From Bacteroidota bacterium (GTDB lineage Bacteria; Bacteroidota; Bacteroidia; UKL13-3), in assembly GCA_947477885.1 (NCBI GenBank), contig CANJUD010000003.1:151774-215773 (forward strand): a stretch of 64,000 nt of DNA. Reading direction: 5' to 3'. Shown piece after piece: positions 9,174-17,684 of this stretch (positions within the stretch are counted from its first letter, which is position 1; every line of letters begins with the position of its first letter). Made by a program: the position numbers and the translations under genes. Below the pieces are notes generated by a model that saw only the letters and a list, made by a program, of their open reading frames with translations, was not told the DNA's origin and ran no database searches.

Positions 9174-10358
9174 TTAATTAATCCAATGAACTTCTACTGC
9201 ATCGCCTATGTTTTTTTCTTCCACATCTTCTGGAATATATACCAAACAATTAGCCAATGCATACGAATGAAGAATATAAGACTCTTGACCAGAAAGGATT
9301 TCAACATCTTTATCATTAGCTATTGCTTTCAGAAAATGAGTCAATCCCTTTTTCTTTGTATATGAATTTTTAAGTGGTAGAGAAGATTTTTTTATTTCAG
9401 TATCTTGAAATCCCATTATCGATTTTAATGCTACTGAAACATATTCATAAAAACAAGTCAACACCGATGCTGGATTACCCGGAAGCCCGAACACCAATTT
9501 ATTTTCTTTGGTTCCAAAATATAATGGTTTGCCCGGTTTCTGTTTGATATTGTGAAATACCTTTTGTACGCCAGCTTTTTCTAACATGGGCACTACATAA
9601 TCATAATCGCCAACTGATACACCACCAGTTACCAAGAGTATATCAACTTTTTCAAAAGCAATTTGTATATGATTATATAATAATTCTGGTTTATCAGGAA
9701 CATGTATTATATATATTGGTTCTATACCCAAACTCTTTAAAGCTGCTACCAGCATGGGTTTATTTGAATCATATATACTTCCTGTTTTTAATTCTAAGCC
9801 AGGTTCTATTACTTCATCGCCAGTTGTTATAATAGCAGCTTTAGGTTTATTATATACTACTACTTCAGTAATTCCCAATCCCGTTAAATGACCCACTGCG
9901 GCAGGCGTAATTAATTGTCCTTTTGCAAAAGCGATATCACCCTTTTGTATATGAGAACCTAGTGGTCGAACATTGGTTCCTTGATTAATTGGAAGTGGAG
10001 AAAAAGATATGGTTCCATCTTTCACAATTGCGTGTTCTTGCATAATTACCGTATCTGTTCCTGCAGGTGCGGATGCTCCAGTAAAAATTCGAATTGCAGA
10101 ATTTGATTCAATTTTTTTTATATAATTTCCACCTGCTGCAACTTCTCCACCAAGTGTAAAAATATTTGTATTTTCTAGATCGCTAAATTTAATAGCATAA
10201 CCATCCATAGCACTTTGATCGAAAGGTGGCAAAGCCAATGGTGAATATATATCTTCAGCAGCAACAAATCCACAAGCATCAACAATGTCAAGTTTTGCCG
10301 AGGTTAACTGTGGTATGTGTTGTTTGATAAATTCTACAGCTTCTGAAACACTAATCAT
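9174..10358 (-). CDS. moeA: Molybdopterin molybdotransferase MoeA
   Basis: MoeA inserts molybdate into adenylylated molybdopterin. Its 394 residues cover the normal MoeA domains. Recognisable segments are LPPFDQSAMDGYAIK near residue 43, RIFTGASAPAGTDTVIMQE, IITTGDEVIEPG, VTGGVSVGDYDY and VFGLPGNPASVLTCFYEY. It starts 12 bp after moaA ends and is followed after 6 bp by the TauE-type transporter, all co-directional. No domain is missing. Confidence 0.96.
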   Translation of the reverse strand: MISVSEAVEFIKQHIPQLTSAKLDIVDACGFVAAEDIYSPLALPPFDQSAMDGYAIKFSDLENTNIFTLGGEVAAGGNYIKKIESNSAIRIFTGASAPAGTDTVIMQEHAIVKDGTISFSPLPINQGTNVRPLGSHIQKGDIAFAKGQLITPAAVGHLTGLGITEVVVYNKPKAAIITTGDEVIEPGLELKTGSIYDSNKPMLVAALKSLGIEPIYIIHVPDKPELLYNHIQIAFEKVDILLVTGGVSVGDYDYVVPMLEKAGVQKVFHNIKQKPGKPLYFGTKENKLVFGLPGNPASVLTCFYEYVSVALKSIMGFQDTEIKKSSLPLKNSYTKKKGLTHFLKAIANDKDVEILSGQESYILHSYALANCLVYIPEDVEEKNIGDAVEVHWIN

Positions 10359-10370
10359 ATAATATATATA

Positions 10371-11345
10371 TTATCCGCCAATAGAAATCATACTGCGGTT
10401 TTCCATTTCATTACTTAATTGTTGACCACCCAACATGGCAAATTTTGATTTTACATTTTGTATAATAAGTGGTCTAATATCTTCACCTCTTCTATATGCT
10501 CCAAGCAAATCAGTTTCGGTTTGCGAGAACAAGCAATTTTTCATTTTGCCATCTGCTGTTAAACGCAATCTGTTGCAATCACTGCAAAAAGGTTCTGTTA
10601 CTGTACTTATAACAGCAAAGGTTCCCGCAAATCCTTTAGCCTGATATTTTTTAGCAGTATCATGCGGATTGTCCTGCAATTTTTCTATATCATATTTTGC
10701 AGAAACTTGGTCAATCATTTCTTTATAGGTATATACCTTTTCGTGGTCCCATTCATTTCCTTTAAACGGCATAAATTCAATGAAACGCACATGCACTGGC
10801 AAGTTGCGGGTGAGCTCCACAAAATCGCAAACTTCATTTTCGTTCATTCCTTTCATCACCACCGCGTTCAATTTTACATGAAAATGATGATGAATTAATT
10901 TTTCGATATTGCCAATAACTTTGCTAAATGCATCCACCCGGGTAATTTCTTTGAACTTGTCTTTATTCAAAGTATCCAAACTCACATTGATGGAACGCAA
11001 TCCAATTTCTTCAAAACATTCTAAATATTTATCGAGGTAAACACCATTCGTGGTAATCGCCAATTTAAGAGGCAGTTTCCCAACTTTGTTAAAAATATTC
11101 AAGGCGTCTTTGCGAACTAATGGCTCACCACCGGTAAAGCGGACGCGGTCAATCCCCAACTCAGAAAAAATCTGTATAATACCTTCAATTTCATCAGCCT
11201 GCATCAGGTGTGGCGATGGGTGGTTTATTTCACCAAACGAAGCCACACAGTACTGACAACGAAAATTGCATGCATCCGTAAGCGAGACCCGCAAATAGTT
11301 GTGGGCTCGCCCAAAGTTGTCTGTAAGGCCATTCGCGTCAGTCAT
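10371..11345 (-). CDS. moaA: GTP 3',8-cyclase MoaA (radical SAM)
   Basis: This is the first enzyme of MoCo synthesis and the first gene of the leftward operon. The radical-SAM cluster motif is CNFRCQYC near residue 27. The C-terminal cluster ligands are CSDCNRL and the later Cys in MKNCLFS. The protein ends in the Gly-Gly (SMISIGG) needed for activity in this family. The GEP-like motif FTGGEPLVRKD is intact and the 324-residue length is normal. A TAAATTTG -7 box lies about 30 bp upstream of the ATG. Confidence 0.97.
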   Translation of the reverse strand: MTDANGLTDNFGRAHNYLRVSLTDACNFRCQYCVASFGEINHPSPHLMQADEIEGIIQIFSELGIDRVRFTGGEPLVRKDALNIFNKVGKLPLKLAITTNGVYLDKYLECFEEIGLRSINVSLDTLNKDKFKEITRVDAFSKVIGNIEKLIHHHFHVKLNAVVMKGMNENEVCDFVELTRNLPVHVRFIEFMPFKGNEWDHEKVYTYKEMIDQVSAKYDIEKLQDNPHDTAKKYQAKGFAGTFAVISTVTEPFCSDCNRLRLTADGKMKNCLFSQTETDLLGAYRRGEDIRPLIIQNVKSKFAMLGGQQLSNEMENRSMISIGG

Positions 11346-11375
11346 TTAGAATTTAGGAGGCTTTTATTTTATATG

Positions 11376-11383
11376 CAAATTTA
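11376..11383 (-). promoter_or_regulatory. Putative -7 box of the MoCo operon
   Basis: On the minus strand this reads TAAATTTG, matching the Bacteroidota TAnnTTTG element, 30 bp before moaA. No good TTTG -33 box is seen at the right distance. Confidence 0.45.
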
Positions 11384-11447
11384 CGATATCAAACCCAATT
11401 TCACTAAGAATTATAAATTCGACAAAGTATCATAGGAATTTGCACCT

Positions 11448-11455
11448 TATGTTTG
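11448..11455 (+). promoter_or_regulatory. Putative -7 box of the glycosyltransferase pair
   Basis: TATGTTTG matches TAnnTTTG, 23 bp before the TTG start at 11479. No convincing -33 box is seen. Confidence 0.45.
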
Positions 11456-11478
11456 CATGAAATTTTGCAAAAACACCT

Positions 11479-12585
11479 TTGAAAAAGATACTATTTCTGT
11501 GCAGTGAATTCCCTCCCGGACCAGGAGGTATAGGCAATCATGGGTTTAACTTAATTAAAACTTTGCAGCAAAAAGGGTATCAAGTTTCCATCATTACCAA
11601 TTTAGAAAATGCTACAACAACGGAAAGTCAAGATTTTGCAAAAAAAGAAAATTTAGAAATCAATTATATAAATCGCGAAGGGATTTTGCCTTTACAGTTC
11701 AGAAGAATTGCATCTGCATTCTCCAAAGTTTCACCTTATCATTATATACTTTGTTCGGGCATGTTCTCCTTATGGATAGGTGGATTATTGAAACTTATTT
11801 ATCATAAGAAAAAAAATATTGCTATTATACATGGTACTGAGGTGACTGATACCAATTCCATTCACCAGCGATTTACCAAATGGGCTTTGCGAAAATTTGA
11901 TACTATCATATCTGTTTCAAAATATACCCAAGAACAAATTGAACCCAAATATAATAAAATTAAATATGAAGTAATTCCTAATGCAATTTCTGTTGCTGAT
12001 TTGCAAAAGTATATTCGCCGCGGCGAACCCGAAACTACAAAGTGGAAAGGCAGTCCATCCTTACTCACTGTGGGAAATATTACTAGGAGAAAAGGCCAAC
12101 AAAATATAATAAAAGCACTTCCTGAGCTAATTAAAATATATCCAGAAATTCATTATCATATGGTCGGTTTGCCATCAAAGAAAACTGAGTTTGAAAAATT
12201 AGCTCATGAATTAAATGTACAAGATTATATTACATTTCATGGTAAAGTAGATACACAAACATTATATACTTCTTATCAATGTTGCGATGTATTTGTGATG
12301 CTGAGCGAGAAACAACCCGATGGCGATGTGGAAGGGTTTGGTATAGCGATATTGGAAGCGAATTATTTTGGCAAACCCGCTATAGGTGCTATGGGATGCG
12401 GAATAGAAGATGCAATAGACGAAGGAAATACCGGGTATAAAGTTCCCAATAATAATCCCGAATTAATTGCAGAAGCCCTACAAAAAATTATGAGTAATTA
12501 TAATTATTATCATATCCATGCAAAAAATTGGGCACTGAAACATGATTGGAGTGATATAGCCGAAAATTATATAAAATTGATGTAA
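11479..12585 (+). CDS. Glycosyltransferase family 4 (GT-B)
   Basis: A 368-residue GT4 transferase, probably for extracellular or cell-surface polysaccharide. The N-terminal Rossmann half starts KKILFLCSEFPPGPGGIGNH. The C-terminal half has TVGNITRRKGQQN and the donor-binding E-x7-E region EGFGIAILEANYFGKPAIG. The start is TTG at 11479; the nearby ATG at 11457 is out of frame. Its TAA overlaps the ATG of the next gene by one base, so the two are coupled. A 14-bp perfect palindrome (12014-12027) shared with an intergenic repeat at 59510 lies in the interdomain loop. Donor and acceptor sugars are unknown. Confidence 0.9.
   Translation: MKKILFLCSEFPPGPGGIGNHGFNLIKTLQQKGYQVSIITNLENATTTESQDFAKKENLEINYINREGILPLQFRRIASAFSKVSPYHYILCSGMFSLWIGGLLKLIYHKKKNIAIIHGTEVTDTNSIHQRFTKWALRKFDTIISVSKYTQEQIEPKYNKIKYEVIPNAISVADLQKYIRRGEPETTKWKGSPSLLTVGNITRRKGQQNIIKALPELIKIYPEIHYHMVGLPSKKTEFEKLAHELNVQDYITFHGKVDTQTLYTSYQCCDVFVMLSEKQPDGDVEGFGIAILEANYFGKPAIGAMGCGIEDAIDEGNTGYKVPNNNPELIAEALQKIMSNYNYYHIHAKNWALKHDWSDIAENYIKLM
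12014..12029. repeat. Palindromic repeat copy within a coding region
   Basis: TTCGCCGCGGCGAACC occurs here inside the glycosyltransferase gene and again at 59510-59525 in an intergenic region, followed in both cases by a nearby CGAA. The first 14 bases are a perfect palindrome and GC-rich against an AT-rich background. Confidence 0.75.
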
Positions 12586-13646
12586 TGACTAACAAGCCCA
12601 TAGTAATATTTGATGCCACCAAAGCAGGTAATAAGGAAAGCGGCTTGGGGAATTTTTGTTATAATCTTGGCAAAGAAATTTCGATGCTGAAACCTGGACG
12701 GTTTGAAATACAGTTTTTGGTAAACAAAGAGCAAGATAATTTATTTGGCAGCGAACATAAATATATAACTTTAAATGCCACTCAGAAATTCCCGGTAAAT
12801 AACTTTAAAGAAGTTGCACTCCTCCACGCTTGCTGGCAACTTAGCTCATTGGAGAGCAGCAATAAAAAGCTAAAATGGTTATATACAGTTCATGATTTGA
12901 ACTTTTTAATAAAATATAAAAGTTTCAAAAGAATATATTATACCCATAGATTTTTAAATAATATGAAAAACGCAGATAAAATTGTATGCATTTCAAATGC
13001 CACTAATGTATTATTTGCTGATTTAACAAATGATAATTATCAAGCTGAAATCATCTACAATGGCAATTCATTATCAAATATCACAGAAGCTAAAAATCCG
13101 AATATAAATTTACCCAAAAGATATTTATTCTTTATCGGTATCATATCGCCCAAAAAAAATATAGAAACTATTTTCGAACTCTTACAGCAAATACCTGAAC
13201 TAAATTTAGTACTTGCTGGCGAAGCTCAAACAATATATAAACGACAGCTAAAGCTAAAAGCTACCCAATTAAATTTAGCAGAGAGAATTATATTTACGGG
13301 AAAAGTAAGCGAAGAAGAAAAATTATATTTATATCAAAACTGCGAAGCTTGCATAAATCCATCAATTGCTGAAGGCTTTGGTATTCCTGTAGTTGAGGCG
13401 ATGAGTTTGGGTAAGCCTTTGGTGTTAAACAATATCCCTGCATTTAAAGAAATTGCAGGTGATCTAGCTTTATATATAACTCCAGAAAATAAACTAAATT
13501 TTAAAAATGAATATGATACTTATATAGAAAAATTTAGCAATAGTTCTATTAGCAAAGATATACAAACTGCTTCTCAAAAATTCTCATGGAAGCATGCTGC
13601 TGAGAGTTATGTAAAATTATATGAAGAGGTTTTGTTTGGTGATTAA
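12585..13646 (+). CDS. Glycosyltransferase family 4 (GT-B), second of pair
   Basis: A 353-residue GT4 transferase. Diagnostic segments are YTVHDLNFLIKY near residue 104, the motif FFIGIISPKKNIETI near 182, and EGFGIPVVEAMSLGKPLVL near 265, which holds the E-x7-E donor-site glutamates. It starts on the stop of the upstream transferase (TAATG) and is followed by a long hairpin that likely ends the transcript. The two genes probably build one glycan, but no polymerase or flippase adjoins them; a flippase lies 42 kb away at 55635. Confidence 0.9.
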   Translation: MTNKPIVIFDATKAGNKESGLGNFCYNLGKEISMLKPGRFEIQFLVNKEQDNLFGSEHKYITLNATQKFPVNNFKEVALLHACWQLSSLESSNKKLKWLYTVHDLNFLIKYKSFKRIYYTHRFLNNMKNADKIVCISNATNVLFADLTNDNYQAEIIYNGNSLSNITEAKNPNINLPKRYLFFIGIISPKKNIETIFELLQQIPELNLVLAGEAQTIYKRQLKLKATQLNLAERIIFTGKVSEEEKLYLYQNCEACINPSIAEGFGIPVVEAMSLGKPLVLNNIPAFKEIAGDLALYITPENKLNFKNEYDTYIEKFSNSSISKDIQTASQKFSWKHAAESYVKLYEEVLFGD

Positions 13647-13668
13647 TAGGATTCAATGCAGTGGCACA

Positions 13669-13737
13669 CGTCATGCTGAATTTATTTCAGCATCTCTAAT
13701 GTGTGTTCATGGATGCTGAAATAAATTCAGCATGACG
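13669..13737. terminator. 26-bp perfect inverted repeat, probable bidirectional terminator or repeat element
   Basis: The arms 13669-13694 and 13712-13737 are perfectly complementary over 26 bp, with a 17-nt loop. The core contains CATGCTGAA and its complement. It lies between convergent genes. There is no clear U-tract, and similar hairpins are dispersed in Bacteroidota, so it may be a repeat that also stops transcription. Confidence 0.7.
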
Positions 13738-13746
13738 GGTCGGGGT

Positions 13747-14502
13747 TTAATATATAAACCCAATCTCACTATTCTTAAATTTTAAAACATTCCCATCAAT
13801 TTCTACAAGCAAACAACCATATTCATCCACACCTTTTATGGTTCCTCTCACCACTTGATTTTCTATTAAAAAATTATGCGGCTGCGATATCTCGAAAAGA
13901 TGTTTTATATAATCTGCTTTTAGTAATTCAAATTGTCGTGCTTTCAATTGTTTATAGCGTTCGTCGATGCTGTCGGTCAATCGCAGCTGGCATGCAGAAA
14001 GATTGTATTCTTTTGCCGTAAGTCTTTTAAGAGACGTTGCAAACGACAACTCCGAATTAAAATTTATTTGGTTCACATTAAGCCCCAATCCGATGATACT
14101 ATTAGAAATATTCTCCCCGCTTAACGTATTCTGTATAAGCATGCCGCAGATTTTCTCATTCCCGACCATCATATCATTTGGCCATTTGATTGAAACGCCT
14201 GGCACCAATTCCGATAAAAAATCGTAAACACCCAAACTGATTGCAATCGACAAATAAAATTGCTCCTCGGCTTTGATAGATAATGGATAAAGCACAAACG
14301 ACATTAAAATATTTTGCCCAGGCTGTGAGTGCCAATGCTTACCCATCTGCCCACGACCACTATGCTGATATGCAGTGCTCACCGTGAAGCCTTCCTTAAC
14401 AGGGCCGCTCTTAAGCAGCATCTGCAATTGGTGATTGGTAGAGTCGGTCTCAGGCAAAAACACCTCCTCATGACCCACAATTTTTTCCTTAGAAATTACC
14501 AT
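13747..14502 (-). CDS. birA: Biotin--[acetyl-CoA-carboxylase] ligase (BirA, catalytic type)
   Basis: The enzyme makes biotinyl-AMP and attaches biotin to carboxylase carrier proteins. Motifs present are TDSTNHQLQ near the N-terminus, the biotinyl-AMP loop region SGRGQMGKHWHSQPGQN, and SIKWPNDMMVGNEKICGMLIQN with the catalytic K-W-P-N-D. The start at ATG 14502 gives a typical class I enzyme without the DNA-binding winged helix, so it should not act as a biotin-operon repressor. An upstream in-frame start at 14550 would overlap the divergent promoter region. The 3' end faces the hairpin at 13669-13737. Confidence 0.93.
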   Translation of the reverse strand: MVISKEKIVGHEEVFLPETDSTNHQLQMLLKSGPVKEGFTVSTAYQHSGRGQMGKHWHSQPGQNILMSFVLYPLSIKAEEQFYLSIAISLGVYDFLSELVPGVSIKWPNDMMVGNEKICGMLIQNTLSGENISNSIIGLGLNVNQINFNSELSFATSLKRLTAKEYNLSACQLRLTDSIDERYKQLKARQFELLKADYIKHLFEISQPHNFLIENQVVRGTIKGVDEYGCLLVEIDGNVLKFKNSEIGFIY

Positions 14503-14568
14503 GTTGCAAATGTGTGGTATTTGTATTACATTTTTACACGATATTTGCAAAATATTTAATATTTATTA
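14503..14568. promoter_or_regulatory. Divergent birA/rsfS promoter region
   Basis: These 66 bp must drive both genes. An 8-bp inverted repeat TTGCAAAT/ATTTGCAA brackets 14504-14550. Near-matches to TAnnTTTG occur on both strands (GATATTTG on plus, CACATTTG on minus). Assignment is tentative. Confidence 0.35.
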
Positions 14569-14955
14569 GTGAACGGTCAAATCAAACAAGCCCCAAAACA
14601 AAATGCCACTGCACAACAACTGTTAAACAGTGTGATAGAAGGCATGCAGGAGAAAAAAGCCAAGAATATTGTTGTTCTGGATATGCTCAATCTTAAAACT
14701 GCACCCGCAGATTATTTCGTAATATGCCATGGTGACTCCAATAAACAAGTGGAAGCTATTGCCAGCAGCGTGGACGAATTTGTAAAAAAGAAAACTGGGG
14801 AAGACGCTCTGCATACTGAGGGAAAGGAAAATGCCGAATGGATTCTACTTGATTATTTCAATGTAGTGGTGCATATTTTCCAACAAGAAAAAAGAAACTT
14901 TTTCGATATCGAAGGACTTTGGGGCGATGCTCATATCCGCACGATTGAGGATTAA
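14569..14955 (+). CDS. rsfS: Ribosomal silencing factor RsfS
   Basis: The 128-residue Iojap/RsfS family protein binds uL14 on the large ribosomal subunit and blocks subunit joining in stationary phase. Family motifs are NIVVLDMLNLKTAPADYFVICHG, here from about residue 37, then EGKENAEWILLDYFNVVVHIF and RNFFDIEGLWGDA. The start is GTG at 14569, giving a slightly long N-terminus. It converges on rsmE with a 4-bp overlap of the stop codons. Confidence 0.95.
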   Translation: MNGQIKQAPKQNATAQQLLNSVIEGMQEKKAKNIVVLDMLNLKTAPADYFVICHGDSNKQVEAIASSVDEFVKKKTGEDALHTEGKENAEWILLDYFNVVVHIFQQEKRNFFDIEGLWGDAHIRTIED

Positions 14956-15647
14956 TTCCCTAAATCCCAAACAGACGCCAAAGCCATAGCAGCTGTTTCA
15001 GTCCGCAATATTTGGTTTGAAATTAATACAGGTGCAAAACCTTGTGCAACTGCCAGTGCAATTTCAGTATCATCAAAATCTCCTTCAGGCCCGATCAAAA
15101 TTGTGGCAGATTTGTGCTTATCGATTTTTATATATTCTTTGGCTTCGCAAAAAGCTATAATCTTCTCGCCAATAAATTCTTGATTTATATGATTCTCGAA
15201 TGGAATAACTCCAACTATTTCTGGTAGCCACGCACGTTTACACTGTTTCAAAGCAGCAATTGCAATCTTTTGCATACGTTCTAAATTCAACTTATTCCGT
15301 TCAGTGCGGTTGCATTCAATAAAAGAGATTTTGGATACACCCAGCTCTGTTAATTTTTCTAACATCCACTCCATGCGTTCATTAGTTTTTAAAACTGATA
15401 CAGCAATTTCAAGATGATTTGTTGGTGGAGTATGATATAATACTTTATCTAAAATTACTTGGGTGTGTTTGTCGTGAACAGTTTCAATTCTACCTTCACC
15501 TATCCAACCTTTACCATTCAAAACTATAATACTTTCATCTTTTTTTATACGCAACACTTTTGCTCCATGCCACGATTCTTCCGCATTAAGTGTTATGATA
15601 GCACCTTCTTCAAATTCTAAAATATCGGGAGTATAAAATGCAATCAT
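14952..15647 (-). CDS. rsmE: 16S rRNA (uracil(1498)-N3)-methyltransferase RsmE
   Basis: A SPOUT methyltransferase of 231 residues. The N-terminal PUA-like part has SWHGAKVLRIKKDESIIV. The SPOUT knot is ILIGPEGDFDDTEI followed by LISNQILRTETAAMAL, both diagnostic of RsmE. It is the last gene of the argS-cca-SCO1-rsmE run, 9 bp after the SCO1 stop. Its end overlaps the convergent rsfS end by 4 bp, so no separate terminator fits between them. Confidence 0.95.
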   Translation of the reverse strand: MIAFYTPDILEFEEGAIITLNAEESWHGAKVLRIKKDESIIVLNGKGWIGEGRIETVHDKHTQVILDKVLYHTPPTNHLEIAVSVLKTNERMEWMLEKLTELGVSKISFIECNRTERNKLNLERMQKIAIAALKQCKRAWLPEIVGVIPFENHINQEFIGEKIIAFCEAKEYIKIDKHKSATILIGPEGDFDDTEIALAVAQGFAPVLISNQILRTETAAMALASVWDLGN

Positions 15648-15656
15648 TATAATATA

Positions 15657-16271
15657 TTAATCACGCAACAACATCTTTGCATCATCAATCAATTTATATA
15701 CTTTATTTAAGTCGGTTCCATCATACGCATCACCACGCAAATGGCCTTGTTTATCAACCAACATGAAATATTTTGTATGTAAAAAAAAATCGGGCGTTTT
15801 TACTTTTTCAGGTGCATCTAACAAATAACTTTTGGTTGCAGTAGTATATAAATCATCTCTGGTTCCTGTTAGAAATATCCAGTTTTTACTGGCGTGGTGT
15901 GCATCGGCATAGGCTTTAAGTTGTGGCACTGAATCGGTTTCCGGGTCAACGGTGTGCGACAAAATCATAACATCATTTCGGTCTTTAAAAGCAGAATCAA
16001 CTTTCATCATGTTTTGTCCCATGGGCACACATATACTTTGACAAGTAGTGAAAAAATATTCTACAATATATACTTTCTCTTTCACATCATTCTGCGTAAA
16101 CACTTTCCCATCTTGATTGATAAATGAAAAACTCTTAACTACATGTCCCGAATCGCCAAGAATGGGGATTTCTCTAACAGGCAAAGCACTATTTTTTTGC
16201 CAAATACTATATAAGAAAAAACCAAGACAAAGTATGCCAATTGGAATTAATATGATTTTAAAATTTTTCAT
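15657..16271 (-). CDS. SCO1/SenC-family copper chaperone/thioredoxin-fold protein
   Basis: The 204-residue protein has a single N-terminal membrane anchor (residues 4-22), so the rest faces the periplasm. The copper site is complete: Cys77 and Cys81 in TTCQSIC and His165 in FFLHTKYF. SCO proteins deliver copper to the CuA site of cytochrome oxidase or act as thiol reductases. Its ATG overlaps the cca stop (ATGA), placing it in the argS-cca-SCO1-rsmE transcript. No oxidase genes adjoin it. Confidence 0.92.
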   Translation of the reverse strand: MKNFKIILIPIGILCLGFFLYSIWQKNSALPVREIPILGDSGHVVKSFSFINQDGKVFTQNDVKEKVYIVEYFFTTCQSICVPMGQNMMKVDSAFKDRNDVMILSHTVDPETDSVPQLKAYADAHHASKNWIFLTGTRDDLYTTATKSYLLDAPEKVKTPDFFLHTKYFMLVDKQGHLRGDAYDGTDLNKVYKLIDDAKMLLRD

Positions 16272-17683
16272 TTTTTTATGTTTTCAACTAAGCCAATTTC
16301 TTTTCCTTTTTTCATCATAAATATCCAAGCAGCTTCTCTATTATTAGAGACTTGTCCATCAAGTATTGCTTCTTTTATCGCATCTTTTATAATACCCACT
16401 TCTTTGCTTGGGTTTATATTAAATGTTTCCATAATATCGAGTCCGGTAATGGGAGGCTGCCAGTAGCGCAAGTTGTCACGTTCCTCCACCTCACGCATAC
16501 GTTCGCGTACTTCCGATAAATTTCTTCTAAATGTTTCTACTTTAGTTTTGTTTTTAGAAGTGATATCTGCAAAGCATAAAGTAAATAAACTATCCACTTC
16601 TTCACCTGCATCCACTATCAATCTTCTAAAACCACTATCCGTAATCTGCGGACTCTCAGCCAATGCTTTTGGGCGAAGATGTAACAATACCATTTTGGCT
16701 ACAAATTCCATCTTCTCGTTCAATGGCAATTTTAGTTTTTTAAATATATGTTTCACCATTCGTGCTCCTTTGTCTTCATGACCATGAAAAGTGAAACCTT
16801 CAGGTTCAAATCTTTTGGTAATAGGTTTTGCAATGTCATGAAGAATGGCAGCCCACCTAAGCCACAAGTCATCGGTGAGTTCGCAAATTTGGTCGAGCAC
16901 TTGCAAAGTATGATAGAAATTATCTTTATGCGAAAGTCCATTTATAGTTTCTACACCTTGCAATGCAACCATCTCAGGAAAGAAACGATGTAATAGTTTC
17001 GTATCAAATAATATTTTGAATCCGATTGATGGAGTTTTAGATAATATAATTTTATTCAACTCATCACTGATTCTTTCCATCGATATAATATCCAATCGAT
17101 GTGCATTTTTCGCCAAGGCATGATATGTTTTTTCTTCAATCTTAAAATCCAATTGCGTTGCAAATCTAATCGCACGCATCATTCGCAATGGGTCATCACT
17201 AAATGTAATATCTGGATCGAGTGGTGTTTTTATGATACAGTTTTTTATATCTTCCACGCCACCAAATGGGTCGGTAAGTTCGCCAAAACTATCCGGATGC
17301 AAACTCAAAGCAAGTGCATTAATTGTAAAGTCTCTGCGTTTCTGATCATCGTCCAAAGTGCCTGGTAACACTAGTGGATTGCGGGATTCGGGTGTATATG
17401 ATTCTTTGCGTGCTCCTACAAATTCAAATATCCAATCTTGTGTTTTTAATTGTGCAGTACCATAGTTTTTGAAAAAAGAAAAATCACATTTTTCAGTATA
17501 TCTTTTTTTTACTTCGTGGGCCAGTTCTATACCATCACCCAGCACAACTATATCGGCATCTTTGCTGGTGCGTTGTAATAATAAATCACGTACGAAACCA
17601 CCAATTACAAACACTTCTATCTGCTGCTCGCCAGCGATTTCACTTATAACATTAAATATGGGATGTTGTAATGATTCTTTCAT
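16268..17683 (-). CDS. cca: CCA tRNA nucleotidyltransferase with HD domain
   Basis: It adds or repairs the 3' CCA of tRNA. The N-terminal nucleotidyltransferase domain has VIGGFVRDLLLQRTSKDADIV near residue 24 and the motif DDDQKRRDFTINALAL. The RNA-binding helices follow (DDPLRMMRAIRFATQL), then an HD phosphohydrolase domain (WAAILHDIAKP; HGHEDKGARM). I chose ATG 17683 over TTG 17698: it follows the argS TAA by one base. The length of 471 residues suits HD-containing family members. Confidence 0.95.
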   Translation of the reverse strand: MKESLQHPIFNVISEIAGEQQIEVFVIGGFVRDLLLQRTSKDADIVVLGDGIELAHEVKKRYTEKCDFSFFKNYGTAQLKTQDWIFEFVGARKESYTPESRNPLVLPGTLDDDQKRRDFTINALALSLHPDSFGELTDPFGGVEDIKNCIIKTPLDPDITFSDDPLRMMRAIRFATQLDFKIEEKTYHALAKNAHRLDIISMERISDELNKIILSKTPSIGFKILFDTKLLHRFFPEMVALQGVETINGLSHKDNFYHTLQVLDQICELTDDLWLRWAAILHDIAKPITKRFEPEGFTFHGHEDKGARMVKHIFKKLKLPLNEKMEFVAKMVLLHLRPKALAESPQITDSGFRRLIVDAGEEVDSLFTLCFADITSKNKTKVETFRRNLSEVRERMREVEERDNLRYWQPPITGLDIMETFNINPSKEVGIIKDAIKEAILDGQVSNNREAAWIFMMKKGKEIGLVENIKK

Positions 17684-17684
17684 T

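Noticed and set aside
11346..11478. Moco riboswitch before moaA
   Set aside because: The 132-bp gap is shared with a divergent gene and shows no extended stem structure or known conserved core.
14503..14568. BirA operator
   Set aside because: The inverted repeat is short and the encoded BirA lacks a DNA-binding domain, so autoregulation by BirA is unlikely.
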